A stretch of 64,000 nt of DNA from CAVYWD01 sp963772225 (GCA_963772225.1 CAVYWD010000011.1:868001-932000), one strand, 5' to 3'; numbered from the stretch's first letter, positions 9,160 through 18,084 are shown. Program-made: numbers and translations. Notes: a model not told the origin generated them from the sequence alone.

Positions 9160-9390
9160 AACTGGCCGCCGCCAAAGCATGATTGCGCGGGCCTCAATCG
9201 GACCCTTCTCGCCGTCGCGGACCTTGAAGTACTCCCAGTCAGAGACCGGGATCCTTCGGATGAGGTCGCTCGCCGCCCATCTTCTGCGCTCGAGCGTGCC
9301 AGCGGTGTTTCGGCGGACGCGGCGAATAGTCGTATTCTTTGGCACGTCCAAGGCGTAGCTTTTCCCGAGATTGCGCGCCTGATCGCGAAA
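9160..9390 (-). pseudogene. IS701-type transposase fragment
   Basis: On the minus strand, FRDQARNLGKSYALDVPKNT followed by tryptophan- and basic-rich text and DWEYFKVRDGEKGPIEARAI resembles the middle of IS701-family transposases, where a V-P-x-N-T/R strand and a G-(D/E)-x-K-G-P segment are conserved. Only about 70 residues remain and both ends are missing. It butts against the truncated hydrolase copy at 9391, so it probably replaced that gene's 5' half. Confidence 0.55.
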
Positions 9391-9795
9391 TGCGTGAGTG
9401 CGCTCGACGCCGACAAGCTCAAGGCCAACGCTGGGGTCTCCGAGGCCTCGGTCCGAAGGGTCCAGGACGGCGAGGAGCTCGCCCTGGGGAAAGGCAGCCT
9501 GAGCTTCCTCCACACGCCGAGGCACACGCCGGGCTGCCAGTGCATCCGCGCCGGCGACGCAATCATTACCGGCGACACGCTCTTCGTCGGCGAGTGTGGG
9601 CGCGTGGACCTCGCCGGGTCCGAACCGGATGCGATGTTTGCCAGCTTGAGGAAGCTCGCCGCGCTGCCGGAGAGCACGCGGGTCTACCCGGGGCACCACT
9701 ACGGCAGGACCCCGACGTCGACCATCGGCGAGGAGAAGCGGACGAGCCCCGCGCTGCGCCCCGCCAATCTCGAGGCCTGGCACGCCTGGCTCTAA
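9391..9795 (+). pseudogene. 3' fragment of a metallo-beta-lactamase-fold hydrolase (duplicate of 3873-4577)
   Basis: The reading frame ALDADKLKANAGVSEASVRR to AWHAWL copies the C-terminal ~57% of the hydrolase at 3873-4577. The H-x-H-x-D-H metal motif is missing because the 5' half is gone. The remaining part keeps GDTLFVGECGRVDL and YPGHHYG but has HTPRHTPG for HTPGHTPG. Identity is highest in the last third, with a run of about 70 identical bases around 9673-9741, suggesting recent duplication or gene conversion. It cannot be a working enzyme. Confidence 0.85.
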
Positions 9796-9816
9796 AGCGC
9801 CGTGACCGGCGCTTTA
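9793..9816. terminator. bidirectional hairpin terminator
   Basis: TAAAGCGCCG (9793-9802), loop TGAC, CGGCGCTTTA (9807-9816) is a perfect 10-bp stem whose A-rich and T-rich sides suit termination in both directions. It includes the stop codon of the hydrolase fragment and abuts the stop of the convergent methyltransferase gene at 9814. Confidence 0.85.
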
Positions 9817-11001
9817 GGGCACCACCCTCGACAGCGCGTAGCCCTCGCGGGCGATCACCCGGCTGCTAGAGAAGCGCCCCTTCTCGGCGAGGCGCCGTAC
9901 CCAGGTTCGCTCGAGCTTCTCCAGCGAAAGCACGAGCGCCTGTCCCCCGGGTTTCAACGAGCGGGCGAGCGCCTCCAGCTCGGCGGCCGCGACAGCTTCC
10001 CCTGCGGCGGGCGACAGCTCGCCGAGGGCGAGGTCGAAGCGCTCGTCGGGGGCCATCGCGTCGGGGAAATGCGCGGCCTCGCGGACCTCGAGGCGCTCTG
10101 GCGAGAGGCCCTGCCGAGAGGCGTTGAGGCGCGTGAAGGTGGTCGCGAGCAAATCCCGGTCGACCGCGACCACCCGCGCCTCAGGCCACCTTGCGCACGC
10201 GACGAGGGGGAGCGTTCCGTAGCCACAGCGGAAGACGAGCACCTTGCGCGGGGCTTGGCGCGGGAGCGCGTCGAGCAGGACCGGAAGCCCATGGCCGAGT
10301 CGCGCCGGCTCGTCGCCCCCGAGGTCGGAGGGCCGCTCCAGCAGGAGGCCCGCGACCGCGACCTGGTCGCGCGAATAGAGCGCCGCGGGCTCTGCGTCGC
10401 CTTTCGGCGCGGCCGCCCGCGATGGCTGGGCCCGGAGGGCGAAGACGGTGTGCCGCGGGCCGCGCGCCACTTCGGTGAGGGGCAGGCCGCGCTCGGCGCG
10501 CAGGCTCTCGACCACGGCGGCGAGGTCGCGGATGACGACCACGCGCAGCTCCCCCGAGGGCGAGAGCAAGGCACGGCCAGCCTCGAAGAGGTGCGCGATG
10601 AAGGGCTTTCCGATTCGCGCGGGAACGTTGCAGAGGATCCAGTCGAAGGGCTCGCCGCGCGATCGAAGATCGCGAAAGCCCAAGCTCCCGTACACCGCGG
10701 CGTTGCCCAGGCCATTGGCCTCGGCGTTGCTCCGGGCGAAGGCGGCGACCAACAGGTCGCGATCGACGAGCTCGACCTGTGCGCGAGGGAATTGAGCGGC
10801 GACCGGGAGCCCGAGCGCGCCATAGCCACAGCCCATGTCGAGCACGGAGGCCGGAGCGTCATTCGGCAGGTGGGCGAGCAAGAGCAAGGTGCCCTCGTCG
10901 ATGCCGCCGGCCGAGAAGACGTCGTGGGGCAGGCTCAGCCTCAAGCGCGCGCCGAGCACGTCGAGTCGCAGGGTGGACTTGAGCCAGGGGCTGGCCGTCA
11001 T
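9814..11001 (-). CDS. RsmC-like protein with two tandem methyltransferase domains
   Basis: A 395-residue protein built from two Rossmann methyltransferase units. The first (residues ~15-185) has a good SAM motif, VLDMGCGYGALGLPV, and the catalytic-loop equivalent ILCNVPARIG, where RsmC/RsmG-like N-methyltransferases usually read NPPF. The second (residues ~205-390) has VLVFRCGYGTLPLV, lacking the acidic residue before the Gly motif. This double layout recalls RsmC (16S rRNA G1207 methyltransferase), but there the C-terminal domain is the catalytic one. The substrate is therefore uncertain; rRNA guanine is the best guess. Confidence 0.75.
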   Translation of the reverse strand: MTASPWLKSTLRLDVLGARLRLSLPHDVFSAGGIDEGTLLLLAHLPNDAPASVLDMGCGYGALGLPVAAQFPRAQVELVDRDLLVAAFARSNAEANGLGNAAVYGSLGFRDLRSRGEPFDWILCNVPARIGKPFIAHLFEAGRALLSPSGELRVVVIRDLAAVVESLRAERGLPLTEVARGPRHTVFALRAQPSRAAAPKGDAEPAALYSRDQVAVAGLLLERPSDLGGDEPARLGHGLPVLLDALPRQAPRKVLVFRCGYGTLPLVACARWPEARVVAVDRDLLATTFTRLNASRQGLSPERLEVREAAHFPDAMAPDERFDLALGELSPAAGEAVAAAELEALARSLKPGGQALVLSLEKLERTWVRRLAEKGRFSSSRVIAREGYALSRVVP

Positions 11002-11084
11002 GGCGCTCTTATGCCGCCTCCTCGCTCCGCCGGCAACGTTTCGCCCTAAGTCAGGCGACTGAGGTGGCGGAGGGCGCCGGACGC

Positions 11085-12401
11085 TCAGCGCACCCGCCGT
11101 CTCCCGCCGCTGGTTCTACGAACGCCCTTCGGCGCCGCCGCGCGACCAGTCCCAGAGGTCCGCGCATGCCGCGGGGCGCCTCGCTCTGGCGGCGCCTCCG
11201 CGGGCTTTTCGGGTCGGGGGGTCCAGCGCGGCCGCTGGCCGTACTCCAGGTCTCGCTCCGCCCTGGTCTTCAGCGAACGGACCACCAACCGGCCTCCTCG
11301 CACCTCCACCGAATGGAAGGTGAGCGTCTGCTTGAGGTTCTCGAAGCGGCCCTGCTGCTGCTCGATGAGCAAGGTGACCACGACGCCCGGCTTCCCGGCC
11401 CTTCCCGTCCGCCCGGCGCGGTGCAGGTACGCCGCCGAACCCTCGGGAAGGGAGTAATTCACCACCAGGTCGACCCCCGGCAAGTCCAGCCCGCGCGCCG
11501 CCAATCGGTCGCGACTAGGATCGGCAGCTCGCCGCTGCGGAAGCGCTCGACGAGCTGGCGCCGCTTGGTCGCCGAAAGCTCGCCGTGGAGAAACTGCGCC
11601 TCGAGCCCCAGGCCCACCAGCGCATCCTGCACTTCCTCGACCTCGTGGCGGGTGCCGCAGAAGAGGAGCGCTTGGTAGGGCCGCTCGACCCGAAGGAGCT
11701 CGCCGAGGTCCGCCACCCGCTGCCGTACCGTCGTGCGCAGCACCCGATGCGACAGCTCCGCTGGGAGCTCGCGCGCCAAGGTCAGCTGCAGTCGCTGCGG
11801 ATCGCGCATGAACTTGCGCGCCACCAGCTCGACGTCGTGGGGAATGGAAGCGGAGAAGAGCAGCGTCTGGCGCCGGCCGGGCAGCTGCTTGATCAGCGCC
11901 GCCAGGTTTCCCGAGAACCCGCCGTGCAGCAGCTCGTCCACCTCGTCCAGGACCAGAGTCCGCACGTGGTCCAGGCGCAAGAGGTCGCGCGCCAGGAGCT
12001 CCTCGAGCCGCCCCATCGTGCCCACCGCGATGAAGGCCCCCGGCATCCAGCGAGGCCTCCTGCCGGTCCATCCCTCCGCCGCCGGTGAGCGAGACCACGC
12101 GCCGCTGGAGCGCGCCGGCCGAGCGCGTCAGCATCGCCTGGACCTGGTCGGCCAGCTCGCGGGTGGGCGTCACCACCAGCGCCTCAGGGAACTGCGCCTG
12201 TCGCGGAGCCGCCTGGAGCAACGGCAGGCCATAGGCGAGCGTCTTGCCCGAGCCGGTCTTGGCCTCGACCATGACGTCCCGGCCTTGCAGAATCACCGGG
12301 ACGACGAGCGCTTGGACGGGCGTGGGCTCGCGGAAACCCTGCGCGCGACAGGCCGCCAAGAGCTCCGGGCGAAGGTGCATCGATTCGAAGGCGGTGGACA
12401 T
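11085..12401 (-). CDS. DEAD-box ATP-dependent RNA helicase (two frameshifts)
   Basis: An ATP-dependent RNA helicase of about 440 residues, readable only by switching frame twice. The first part (from 12401) has the Q motif region and motif I AKTGSGKT, then PTRELADQ. The middle is read in another frame from about 12040 to 11505: motif II is DEVD (VLDEVDELL), motif III SAS. The last part returns to the first frame with ARGLDLPGVD and HRAGRTGRAG (motif VI), then a basic tail. One base too many in the C-run 12037-12041 and one missing at 11503 (ATDLAARGLD when restored) explain both shifts. Two compensating single-base errors suggest sequence error, not decay. It is a second DEAD-box gene besides deaD. 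Confidence 0.83.
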   Translation of the reverse strand: MSTAFESMHLRPELLAACRAQGFREPTPVQALVVPVILQGRDVMVEAKTGSGKTLAYGLPLLQAAPRQAQFPEALVVTPTRELADQVQAMLTRSAGALQRRVVSLTGGGGMDRQEASLDAGGLHRGGHDGAARGAPGARPLAPGPRADSGPGRGGRAAARRVLGKPGGADQAAARPAPDAALLRFHSPRRRAGGAQVHARSAATAADLGARAPSGAVASGAAHDGTAAGGGPRRAPSGRAALPSAPLLRHPPRGRGSAGCAGGPGARGAVSPRRAFGDQAAPARRALPQRRAADPSRDRLAARGLDLPGVDLVVNYSLPEGSAAYLHRAGRTGRAGKPGVVVTLLIEQQQGRFENLKQTLTFHSVEVRGGRLVVRSLKTRAERDLEYGQRPRWTPRPEKPAEAPPERGAPRHARTSGTGRAAAPKGVRRTSGGRRRVR

Positions 12402-12819
12402 GAAGATTCTCCCAAGGCGTGCCGGCAGGCCGAATGCCGCCTCATTCCCGCCGGAAGAAGGGTTCTTCCGGGCGTTGAGCAGGGGGCTTCCCGGCCAACG
12501 GGCCTCCGCTCGGGGATGGGGCCTGAAGCCTGAGCCGGCGCCTTTTGGCGCGCGAGGATACCCTCAATTCCGTCCATCGTCGCAATCGGCCCAAGTGATC
12601 AGAATCGTCGCGGCTATCCCCGTTGAGATCCGCCAGCAGCAAGTCGAAGGACTGCTGCGATGGCGGGTCACGAACCTTGGCCAAAGCTCGAGGCCGGAAT
12701 GGGAACTCGAGCGCCGCGCGGGCGGCTGCGGGGTCACTGACGAAGGCTGTCACCTCCCTGCGACCACCGCACCATAGAGCGGGAATGGGAGCTCTCGGGA
12801 CATCGATATCCGACGGTAG
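12402..12819. other. 418-bp stretch without an intact gene
   Basis: Nothing beyond the possible FG-GAP fragment at 12564-12753 is recognised here. A G/C-rich leader region for the helicase occupies about 12402-12560. Confidence 0.5.
12564..12753 (-). pseudogene. possible FG-GAP-repeat protein fragment
   Basis: On the minus strand a short frame from 12753 contains LLLADLNGDSRDD, the calcium-binding-like signature of FG-GAP/VCBS repeats. A one-base frame change continues it as ILITWADCDDGRN before a stop at 12564. It is probably the C-terminal relic of a secreted FG-GAP protein. The assignment rests on one motif. Confidence 0.35.
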
Positions 12820-15105
12820 CTACGCGTACCCCCACCTCCGCCTTAGCATCCACTCGCCGGCGAGCGCGGCGGCCAGCGCCGCCAGGAAGTACCAGCGATC
12901 CCAGATGGGCAGATCCTTTCGCCGCCCCACCTCGACCGTCTCCGGGTCGACCAGCGGGACCTCGGGCCAGCTCTTCGGCGCCTCGACGTACGCGCCGCCG
13001 CTCGCCTCGGCGATGGCCTTGAGCAGCTCGGGCCGCGGCGCCGCGTCCGAGAGCTCGGGCCCTGCCGCCCGCACCGCCACCGCGTCCTCGCCCTGCCCCA
13101 GACTCGCCCCTTCGCGGCTCGCGCGCGCGATGAGCTTGTAGGGCCCCGGCTGCGGCGGCATCAGCTCCAGCCGCGCCGACCCGTCCGGCCCCGCGACCGC
13201 CCGGCCCTGCGCCACCACCCGGTTCTGATCGGCCTGCAAAAGGTCGAGCTCCACCTGCGCTCCGGCCGCCGGCTGATAGTCGGGCAGCCGCGCCGAGACC
13301 ACCGCCGCCACAGGCTCCCCGGGCTCGACCGCCGCCCGCTCGGCGGCGACCTTCACCTGCGTCAGGTCGGGGTCGCGCACCAGCCAGCGGACGGCGTTGT
13401 TCCAGAACCGGTCGTAGACCCGCGCGCTGCCTCCCGACGCCGCCGCGCCGAAGCTCCAGAGCCACGTCGAGTCCGCCAGGATGGCCATGACCCGCCCGCG
13501 CCCGTACTCGCCCAGGGCCACCACCGGGGCGTTGGCGCCGTCGACGGTGAGGAACGGGTGGTCGAGCAGCACGCGCGCGCCCGGCTTGGCGCGGGTCACC
13601 TGCAGACCGTCGAGCTCGGGCATCTCGTCCCAGGCCTTGGCGTTCGCTTCGGCCGAGGGCGCCGCGGCCGCCACCGGATGCCTGCGCCCTTCGTCGGTCA
13701 GGCGCGCGCGGAACGACTCGGTCGCCGGCGGCCGCCCGGTGGGCTCCACCGGCAGCGCGTCCTGCAGGTCCGTCCGCTCGTAGTGCCCCTCGCCGAAGCT
13801 GTTCTCCCCGCCGATCATCACCAGCGCCCCGCCCTCGTGAATGTAGTCGCGCATCCCGCGCACGTAGCGCGGCATCTCCGAGTACGACCGGTCGTTCCAG
13901 GCGAAGTTCTGGAGAATGACCAGGTCGAATGTCTTGAGCTGGTCATGGAAGATGTCGCGCACCGGGAATGGGATGAGCGAAAGCTCGCCGTCGCTGTAGA
14001 CGTGCGCGTCGTCCCCCGCCGTGCGAAGGATGAAGAAGCTGATGAGGTCGACGTTCGGATCCTGCTTCAAAAGCCCGCGCAGAAACCGCACGTCCCACGA
14101 CGGCCGCCCGACGACCAACAGCACCCGCACTCGGTCGCGGATGACCTTGAGGGCGAAAGAGCGGCTGTTGTTCGTGGACACTGCCTCGTCGGCGTAGACC
14201 GGCGCCTCCACCGTGTAGACGAACTGGCCGGTCTGATCGGGCGCGAAGGAGAACGAGACCGGGTAGCTTCCGTCCCCGGGCACCTTCAGGACGCGGCTGA
14301 CCACGATGTGCCCCTCGCGCTTGAGGACCACCGGGATCTCCGTGGGGCCGAAGCCGTGGACGCCGAAGGTGGCGGTGATCTCCACGGTGTTGCGGACGAA
14401 GGCGAAGTCGTCCACCGCCACCTTCTCCACCGCCAGGTCCTTGAGGCCCGAGGTCCCGATGGCGAGCGCCGAGACCGGGGCCTTGAGCTCCTGGAGCATG
14501 GTCTTGATTTTCGGGGTTAGCCCGCCGCCGAGCTCGGCGTTGTCGGCGCCGTCGGAGAGGAGCACCACGCCCGAGAGCTTGCGGCCCGCCGCCGCGCCGC
14601 CCCCGGACGCCGCCTGGCGGATGGCCCCCGCGAGGTCGGTGGCGCCGCCCGAGGGCGACACCTCGGAAAGGCGCGCCGGGTCGACCGCCTGGACGTCCTT
14701 GTCGAAAGCGTACAGCTCGACGTTGAAGCGCGCGCCCAGCTCCGAAAGCGCCCCCGAGGCGCTGTGCAACAGGCCTTTCGCCACCTCTTCGCGGCTCGGT
14801 CCGCCAGGCTCCGACGGGAAACCCATGGAGGCCGAGCGGTCCAAAAGCACGACCAGTCGGTTCTTGATTCGGGTGGTCTGCATGAGCCTTCGCCCGGGCT
14901 CCAAGAGCAGCAGGACGAGGGCTGCGGCCGCCACGAGGCGCAAGGCGAAGAGCAGCGCGCGGCGCCCTCGGCGCGGCTCCCGGCGCAGCGAGAGCGTCGC
15001 CAGCGCCACCCCGGCCAAGGCGGCGACGAGGAAGAGCGCGAGCGCCCACGCCGGGAAAGGCGAGAGGCTCACCAGGCGCCACTCGTTGTAGGGGATAGGG
15101 TCCAA
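12820..15105 (-). CDS. membrane protein with von Willebrand A and glutamine-amidotransferase-like domains
   Basis: A 761-residue membrane protein. Two N-terminal membrane helices (residues ~17-38 and ~50-68) precede a von Willebrand A domain with a metal-site motif VLLDRSASMG (D-x-S-x-S). A BatA-like beta domain follows, then a class I glutamine-amidotransferase-like fold (FDLVILQNFAWND, GGALVMIGGENSFG) in which the catalytic triad is not evident. A C-terminal helix (WYFLAALAAALAGEWMLRRR) closes it. Such proteins usually sit in MoxR-DUF58-VWA operons. Here only the DUF4159 partner is present, three bases upstream on the same strand, so the two are surely cotranscribed. Confidence 0.85.
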   Translation of the reverse strand: MDPIPYNEWRLVSLSPFPAWALALFLVAALAGVALATLSLRREPRRGRRALLFALRLVAAAALVLLLLEPGRRLMQTTRIKNRLVVLLDRSASMGFPSEPGGPSREEVAKGLLHSASGALSELGARFNVELYAFDKDVQAVDPARLSEVSPSGGATDLAGAIRQAASGGGAAAGRKLSGVVLLSDGADNAELGGGLTPKIKTMLQELKAPVSALAIGTSGLKDLAVEKVAVDDFAFVRNTVEITATFGVHGFGPTEIPVVLKREGHIVVSRVLKVPGDGSYPVSFSFAPDQTGQFVYTVEAPVYADEAVSTNNSRSFALKVIRDRVRVLLVVGRPSWDVRFLRGLLKQDPNVDLISFFILRTAGDDAHVYSDGELSLIPFPVRDIFHDQLKTFDLVILQNFAWNDRSYSEMPRYVRGMRDYIHEGGALVMIGGENSFGEGHYERTDLQDALPVEPTGRPPATESFRARLTDEGRRHPVAAAAPSAEANAKAWDEMPELDGLQVTRAKPGARVLLDHPFLTVDGANAPVVALGEYGRGRVMAILADSTWLWSFGAAASGGSARVYDRFWNNAVRWLVRDPDLTQVKVAAERAAVEPGEPVAAVVSARLPDYQPAAGAQVELDLLQADQNRVVAQGRAVAGPDGSARLELMPPQPGPYKLIARASREGASLGQGEDAVAVRAAGPELSDAAPRPELLKAIAEASGGAYVEAPKSWPEVPLVDPETVEVGRRKDLPIWDRWYFLAALAAALAGEWMLRRRWGYA

Positions 15106-15108
15106 AGC

Positions 15109-15858
15109 TCAGCGGCGCCGCTTCATGATGAACGGCACGTGCACCGCGTCCTCCTTGTAGTCCAGGCAGAGCGCATAGAAGGCCAGGTTCACCCCGGTGC
15201 GGATGGCGACCTCGCGCTGGCTGTCGCCCCCGGGTGAGACCTCGAACTCCCACATCCCTTGCTCGTCGCGGCTCCAGGCGCCGGCGAGGTCGTTCTGCGA
15301 ATAGACCACCGCCGCGCGGTTTCCGACGGCGGCCGCCTCGAGGTACGGCTTGACCAGGAGCCGGCCGCCGTGGCGGTCGAGCAGGTAGAAGGTCTTGTAA
15401 ATCACGTGCTCCGCGGGGACGCGGGCGAGCGGAGCGCCGGGCAAGAGGCGAAGAAGCTCGCGGCGAAACGAGGCGTCGAAGCCATCGCCGTCGCTGCCGT
15501 CGTTGGCGTCCGCCAGCATGAAGCCGCCGTAGGTGAGGTAGCGGCGCAGGTTCGCGACCTCGGCCTCGGAGAGCGGCGGGAACGCGCCCTCCCCGCCGAA
15601 GTAGAGGAACGGAAACTTGAACAGCCCGCGGTCCGAGAGGTCGAACGGCCGCGCCTCGGGGTAGACCTCGACGCTGGTGCGGCTGGAGATCTCCCAGCAG
15701 AGCCGGCGCAGCCCCAGCGCGCGGGTGTCCCACTTTCCCCCGTGGCGCGCCACGGCCGGGGTGAAGCGCGAGGCGTCGCCGAAGGCGCGAGCCCGCGACG
15801 GGAGGAGCGAAAGGCCCGCTCCGGCGGCTGCCAGCTTGAGGAACTGTCGGCGATCCAT
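15109..15858 (-). CDS. Tat-exported DUF4159 protein
   Basis: A 249-residue exported protein. The start at 15858 gives MDRRQFLKLAAAGAGLSLL, a twin-arginine-type signal (D-R-R-x-F-L-K) ending near SRARA. The mature part has the DUF4159 pattern: FPFLYFGGEGAFPPLSEAEV, LRRYLTYGGFMLADAN, then HVIYKTFYLL and GRAAVVYSQNDLAGAW in sense. DUF4159 proteins are class I glutamine-amidotransferase-like and accompany VWA/MoxR clusters; no enzyme activity is established. It lies three bases upstream of the VWA protein gene. Confidence 0.85.
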   Translation of the reverse strand: MDRRQFLKLAAAGAGLSLLPSRARAFGDASRFTPAVARHGGKWDTRALGLRRLCWEISSRTSVEVYPEARPFDLSDRGLFKFPFLYFGGEGAFPPLSEAEVANLRRYLTYGGFMLADANDGSDGDGFDASFRRELLRLLPGAPLARVPAEHVIYKTFYLLDRHGGRLLVKPYLEAAAVGNRAAVVYSQNDLAGAWSRDEQGMWEFEVSPGGDSQREVAIRTGVNLAFYALCLDYKEDAVHVPFIMKRRR

Positions 15859-16071
15859 TCTTCTCTGGGCCTGGAGAGGGTCCCGGCGTCCGAGCGAGGT
15901 AAACCCGGGCCGGAATCGCTGCATTTCCGAAGGGCGGCAGCTCGATCGGTCGGCCTGGAATCTACTTCACGCCGCGCGCGGGCGCGAAAGCCCTTTTTTC
16001 GCCGCGCCCCTCGCCCGCGCCCCGAGCATCCCCCGAAGCCTTTCGTCGGACTCTGCTAGACTGCCGCGCCC

Positions 16072-16338
16072 ATGAGCAAGAGGACCAAGGACAAGCCCGA
16101 GGCTTCGGCGCCCCCGGCGCCTGCATCGGAGCTCGCAGCGCTCGTCGCGCGGGGAGACAACCGGGCCGCGCGCGACCGGGCCCGCCAAATCGCCTCCGCG
16201 CCCGGCTCGAGCGAGGCCGAGAAGGCCGCGGCGCGAGACATCCTCGCGCGCACGGGGGTCGAGCGCGCCGCGCTGATCACCGCCGCGGCGGCCGTCGCGC
16301 TGATCGCCACCATCGCGGTCCTGGTCTATCTGAGGTAG
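16072..16338 (+). CDS. small C-terminally anchored membrane protein
   Basis: An 88-residue protein of unknown function. A soluble, Ala/Arg-rich helical part (SELAALVARGDNRAARDRAR) is followed by a single C-terminal membrane helix (AALITAAAAVALIATIAVLVYL). It ends three bases before the next gene, with which it is surely cotranscribed. It starts at ATG 16072. Confidence 0.7.
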   Translation: MSKRTKDKPEASAPPAPASELAALVARGDNRAARDRARQIASAPGSSEAEKAAARDILARTGVERAALITAAAAVALIATIAVLVYLR

Positions 16339-16341
16339 TCG

Positions 16342-17085
16342 ATGGGGAAGCTCCTCGAGCAACTGGCGCACGCTGCGGGCTCCCTCGCGCCCTACCTCCA
16401 GGTCGACTTCTCCAGCTGGGTAGAGCTACACCGGAGCATCCCGCTCGGCCTGGGCGTCGCGATGGTCGCCCTGGGCCTGCTCGCCTGCACTCTGGGGCAT
16501 CGGCCCATCCCGTTCCGGCTGATCTCGGCGCCGCTCGCCGCTGCGGCCGGGTGGAGGCTCGCACCGCTCTTGTCACCCCACCTGCACATCTCGAGCGCCA
16601 TCGCCGCCTCCGCGGGCGCGGGGGCGCTGGGGGCGGTGGCGCTGGCGTGGCCGCCGGTCATCCTGGGTGGCGCCCTGGGACTTTTCGGCGGGCTCGCCGG
16701 AGGCGAGCTGGCGGGGCGCGCCGACTACTGGGCGGGCTTCGCGGCCGGGTTCCTGTTGCTCGGCGCCGTCGGCATCGCCGCGCATCGCCTGCTGGCGGTG
16801 GTCGTTTCCGCCGTCGCCGGATCGGCCGTGCTCGTGCTGGGGACGCTGAGCGCGCTCTCGTATACGAGCCTGGGCGGCGCGGCGGCTTCGTTCCCCAGCA
16901 TCGACGCGGCCGCTGCAGCCGGCCTCGCCATCCTCTCCATGGCGTACCAGCTCCGGTTCGGCGAGACGGACGAGGACCGCGAGCGCGCCCGCCAGGAGCG
17001 CGCTCGCCCCAAGCGCGGCGCCGGCGACCCGAGGCCGCGCGACAAGCAGCTCAAGTCCTTCGGCGGAAGGGCCGCGAGGGGCTAG
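16342..17085 (+). CDS. polytopic membrane protein, DUF4203-like
   Basis: A 247-residue membrane protein with about six to seven helices between residues ~28 and ~210, rich in Gly and Ala (VILGGALGLFGGLAGGELAG). The pattern resembles the TMEM198/DUF4203 group. A charged cytoplasmic tail (ETDEDRERARQERARPKRG) closes it. It follows the small anchored protein at a distance of three bases. Function unknown. Confidence 0.7.
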   Translation: MGKLLEQLAHAAGSLAPYLQVDFSSWVELHRSIPLGLGVAMVALGLLACTLGHRPIPFRLISAPLAAAAGWRLAPLLSPHLHISSAIAASAGAGALGAVALAWPPVILGGALGLFGGLAGGELAGRADYWAGFAAGFLLLGAVGIAAHRLLAVVVSAVAGSAVLVLGTLSALSYTSLGGAAASFPSIDAAAAAGLAILSMAYQLRFGETDEDRERARQERARPKRGAGDPRPRDKQLKSFGGRAARG

Positions 17086-17230
17086 CGACGCTGCGCCTCA
17101 GACCGACGAGGCATGTTGGAGAGGGTGCGGCGCAGCCCTTGCGTCGACAGTTGACGGCCGATGGTTGATAGGTCTGCGGGGACGCGGCTCGGCGAGGAAC
17201 TTGGCTCGAGGGCATACCCTTCGCGCCCCC

Positions 17231-17338
17231 CAAGGCCTCTAAGCCACACTGAAGGCGGATTCGACGGTCGATGGCGTCGTCGACGGAGCGGGGCGACGAC
17301 GTCAAGGCCTCTAGGCCACACTGAAGGCGGATTCGACG
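17231..17338. repeat. 36-bp direct repeat, two copies
   Basis: Copies at 17231-17266 and 17303-17338 differ at one base (CTAAGCC against CTAGGCC) and have a 72-base period. Each carries AAGGCCTCTA, nearly palindromic. They lie in the 270-bp gap between convergent genes 16342-17085 and 17356-18084, which otherwise shows no gene. Confidence 0.85.
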
Positions 17339-17355
17339 AGGGGCCTCGCCCCCGC

Positions 17356-18084
17356 CTACAGCGGCGTGATTTTCAAATTGTCGAAGAAGACGTCGGATTC
17401 CCAGGTGGAGAAGCCAAAGCGATCGTGGCCGCGCCCTCTGAGCGGCGAGGGATCGTCCCACTCCATCGCCAGTTGGCCGTCGAGCAACCAGCGCAGCACC
17501 GTGCCCTTGCGCTCGATTCGGAAGTGGTAGGTCTTGCCCTTCTCGACCTTGAAGGCGCGGCTCTCCTTGCGGTCCTTGCCGTGCTCGTCGAGCCGGGCGA
17601 TGACCGAGACGGAGTTCGACCACCCGCCGAAGACGATGACGTAGCCGGAGGCGTGGTCGTAGCCGTTGCCGAAGATTTCGCACTTGATGTCGCCGTCGGG
17701 CGACTCCCCCCGCACGTCGAACTCCACCGCCACGTCGGAGGGGAGCGCCGCCTTGAGCCAGAGCGGGTTGTTCTTGACGCCCGGCGAGTGCACCGCGCCG
17801 TTCTCGATGCGCCAGTGGCCGCCGGTGGTCCAGTAGTTGGGGCCGATGTCCGCGCGGTCGAAGTTGTCCTGGAAGGGCACGGCCGCCGTGACCTTCGCTT
17901 CCCCGCGCGCGAAGTAGAGCAGGAACGGGAGCTGGATCGCGACCACCACCGCGCCCAACCCCGCGAGCTGTCGATAGGTGAGGCCGAGGAGGCGGCGCTC
18001 GGGCGCTGGGCTCTCGCGCGGCGCGCGCGCGGCCTGGGCCTTGGGCGTCTCGGAGGCCATGGGTTGGGCGGCGGTCTCGGCCAT
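17356..18084 (-). CDS. membrane-anchored concanavalin-like (DUF1080-type) protein
   Basis: A 242-residue protein with a short cytoplasmic start, one membrane helix (LAGLGAVVVAIQLPFLLYF, residues ~40-60) and an extracytoplasmic jelly-roll domain. The text FQDNFDRADIGPNYWTTGGHW, WRIENGAVHS, then VEFDVRGESPDGDIKCEIFG and KGTVLRWLLDGQL is the lectin/glucanase-like fold found in DUF1080 and related carbohydrate-associated proteins. No catalytic pair is evident. It sits 85 bases downstream of rpoH on the same strand and may be read through from it. Confidence 0.75.
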   Translation of the reverse strand: MAETAAQPMASETPKAQAARAPRESPAPERRLLGLTYRQLAGLGAVVVAIQLPFLLYFARGEAKVTAAVPFQDNFDRADIGPNYWTTGGHWRIENGAVHSPGVKNNPLWLKAALPSDVAVEFDVRGESPDGDIKCEIFGNGYDHASGYVIVFGGWSNSVSVIARLDEHGKDRKESRAFKVEKGKTYHFRIERKGTVLRWLLDGQLAMEWDDPSPLRGRGHDRFGFSTWESDVFFDNLKITPL

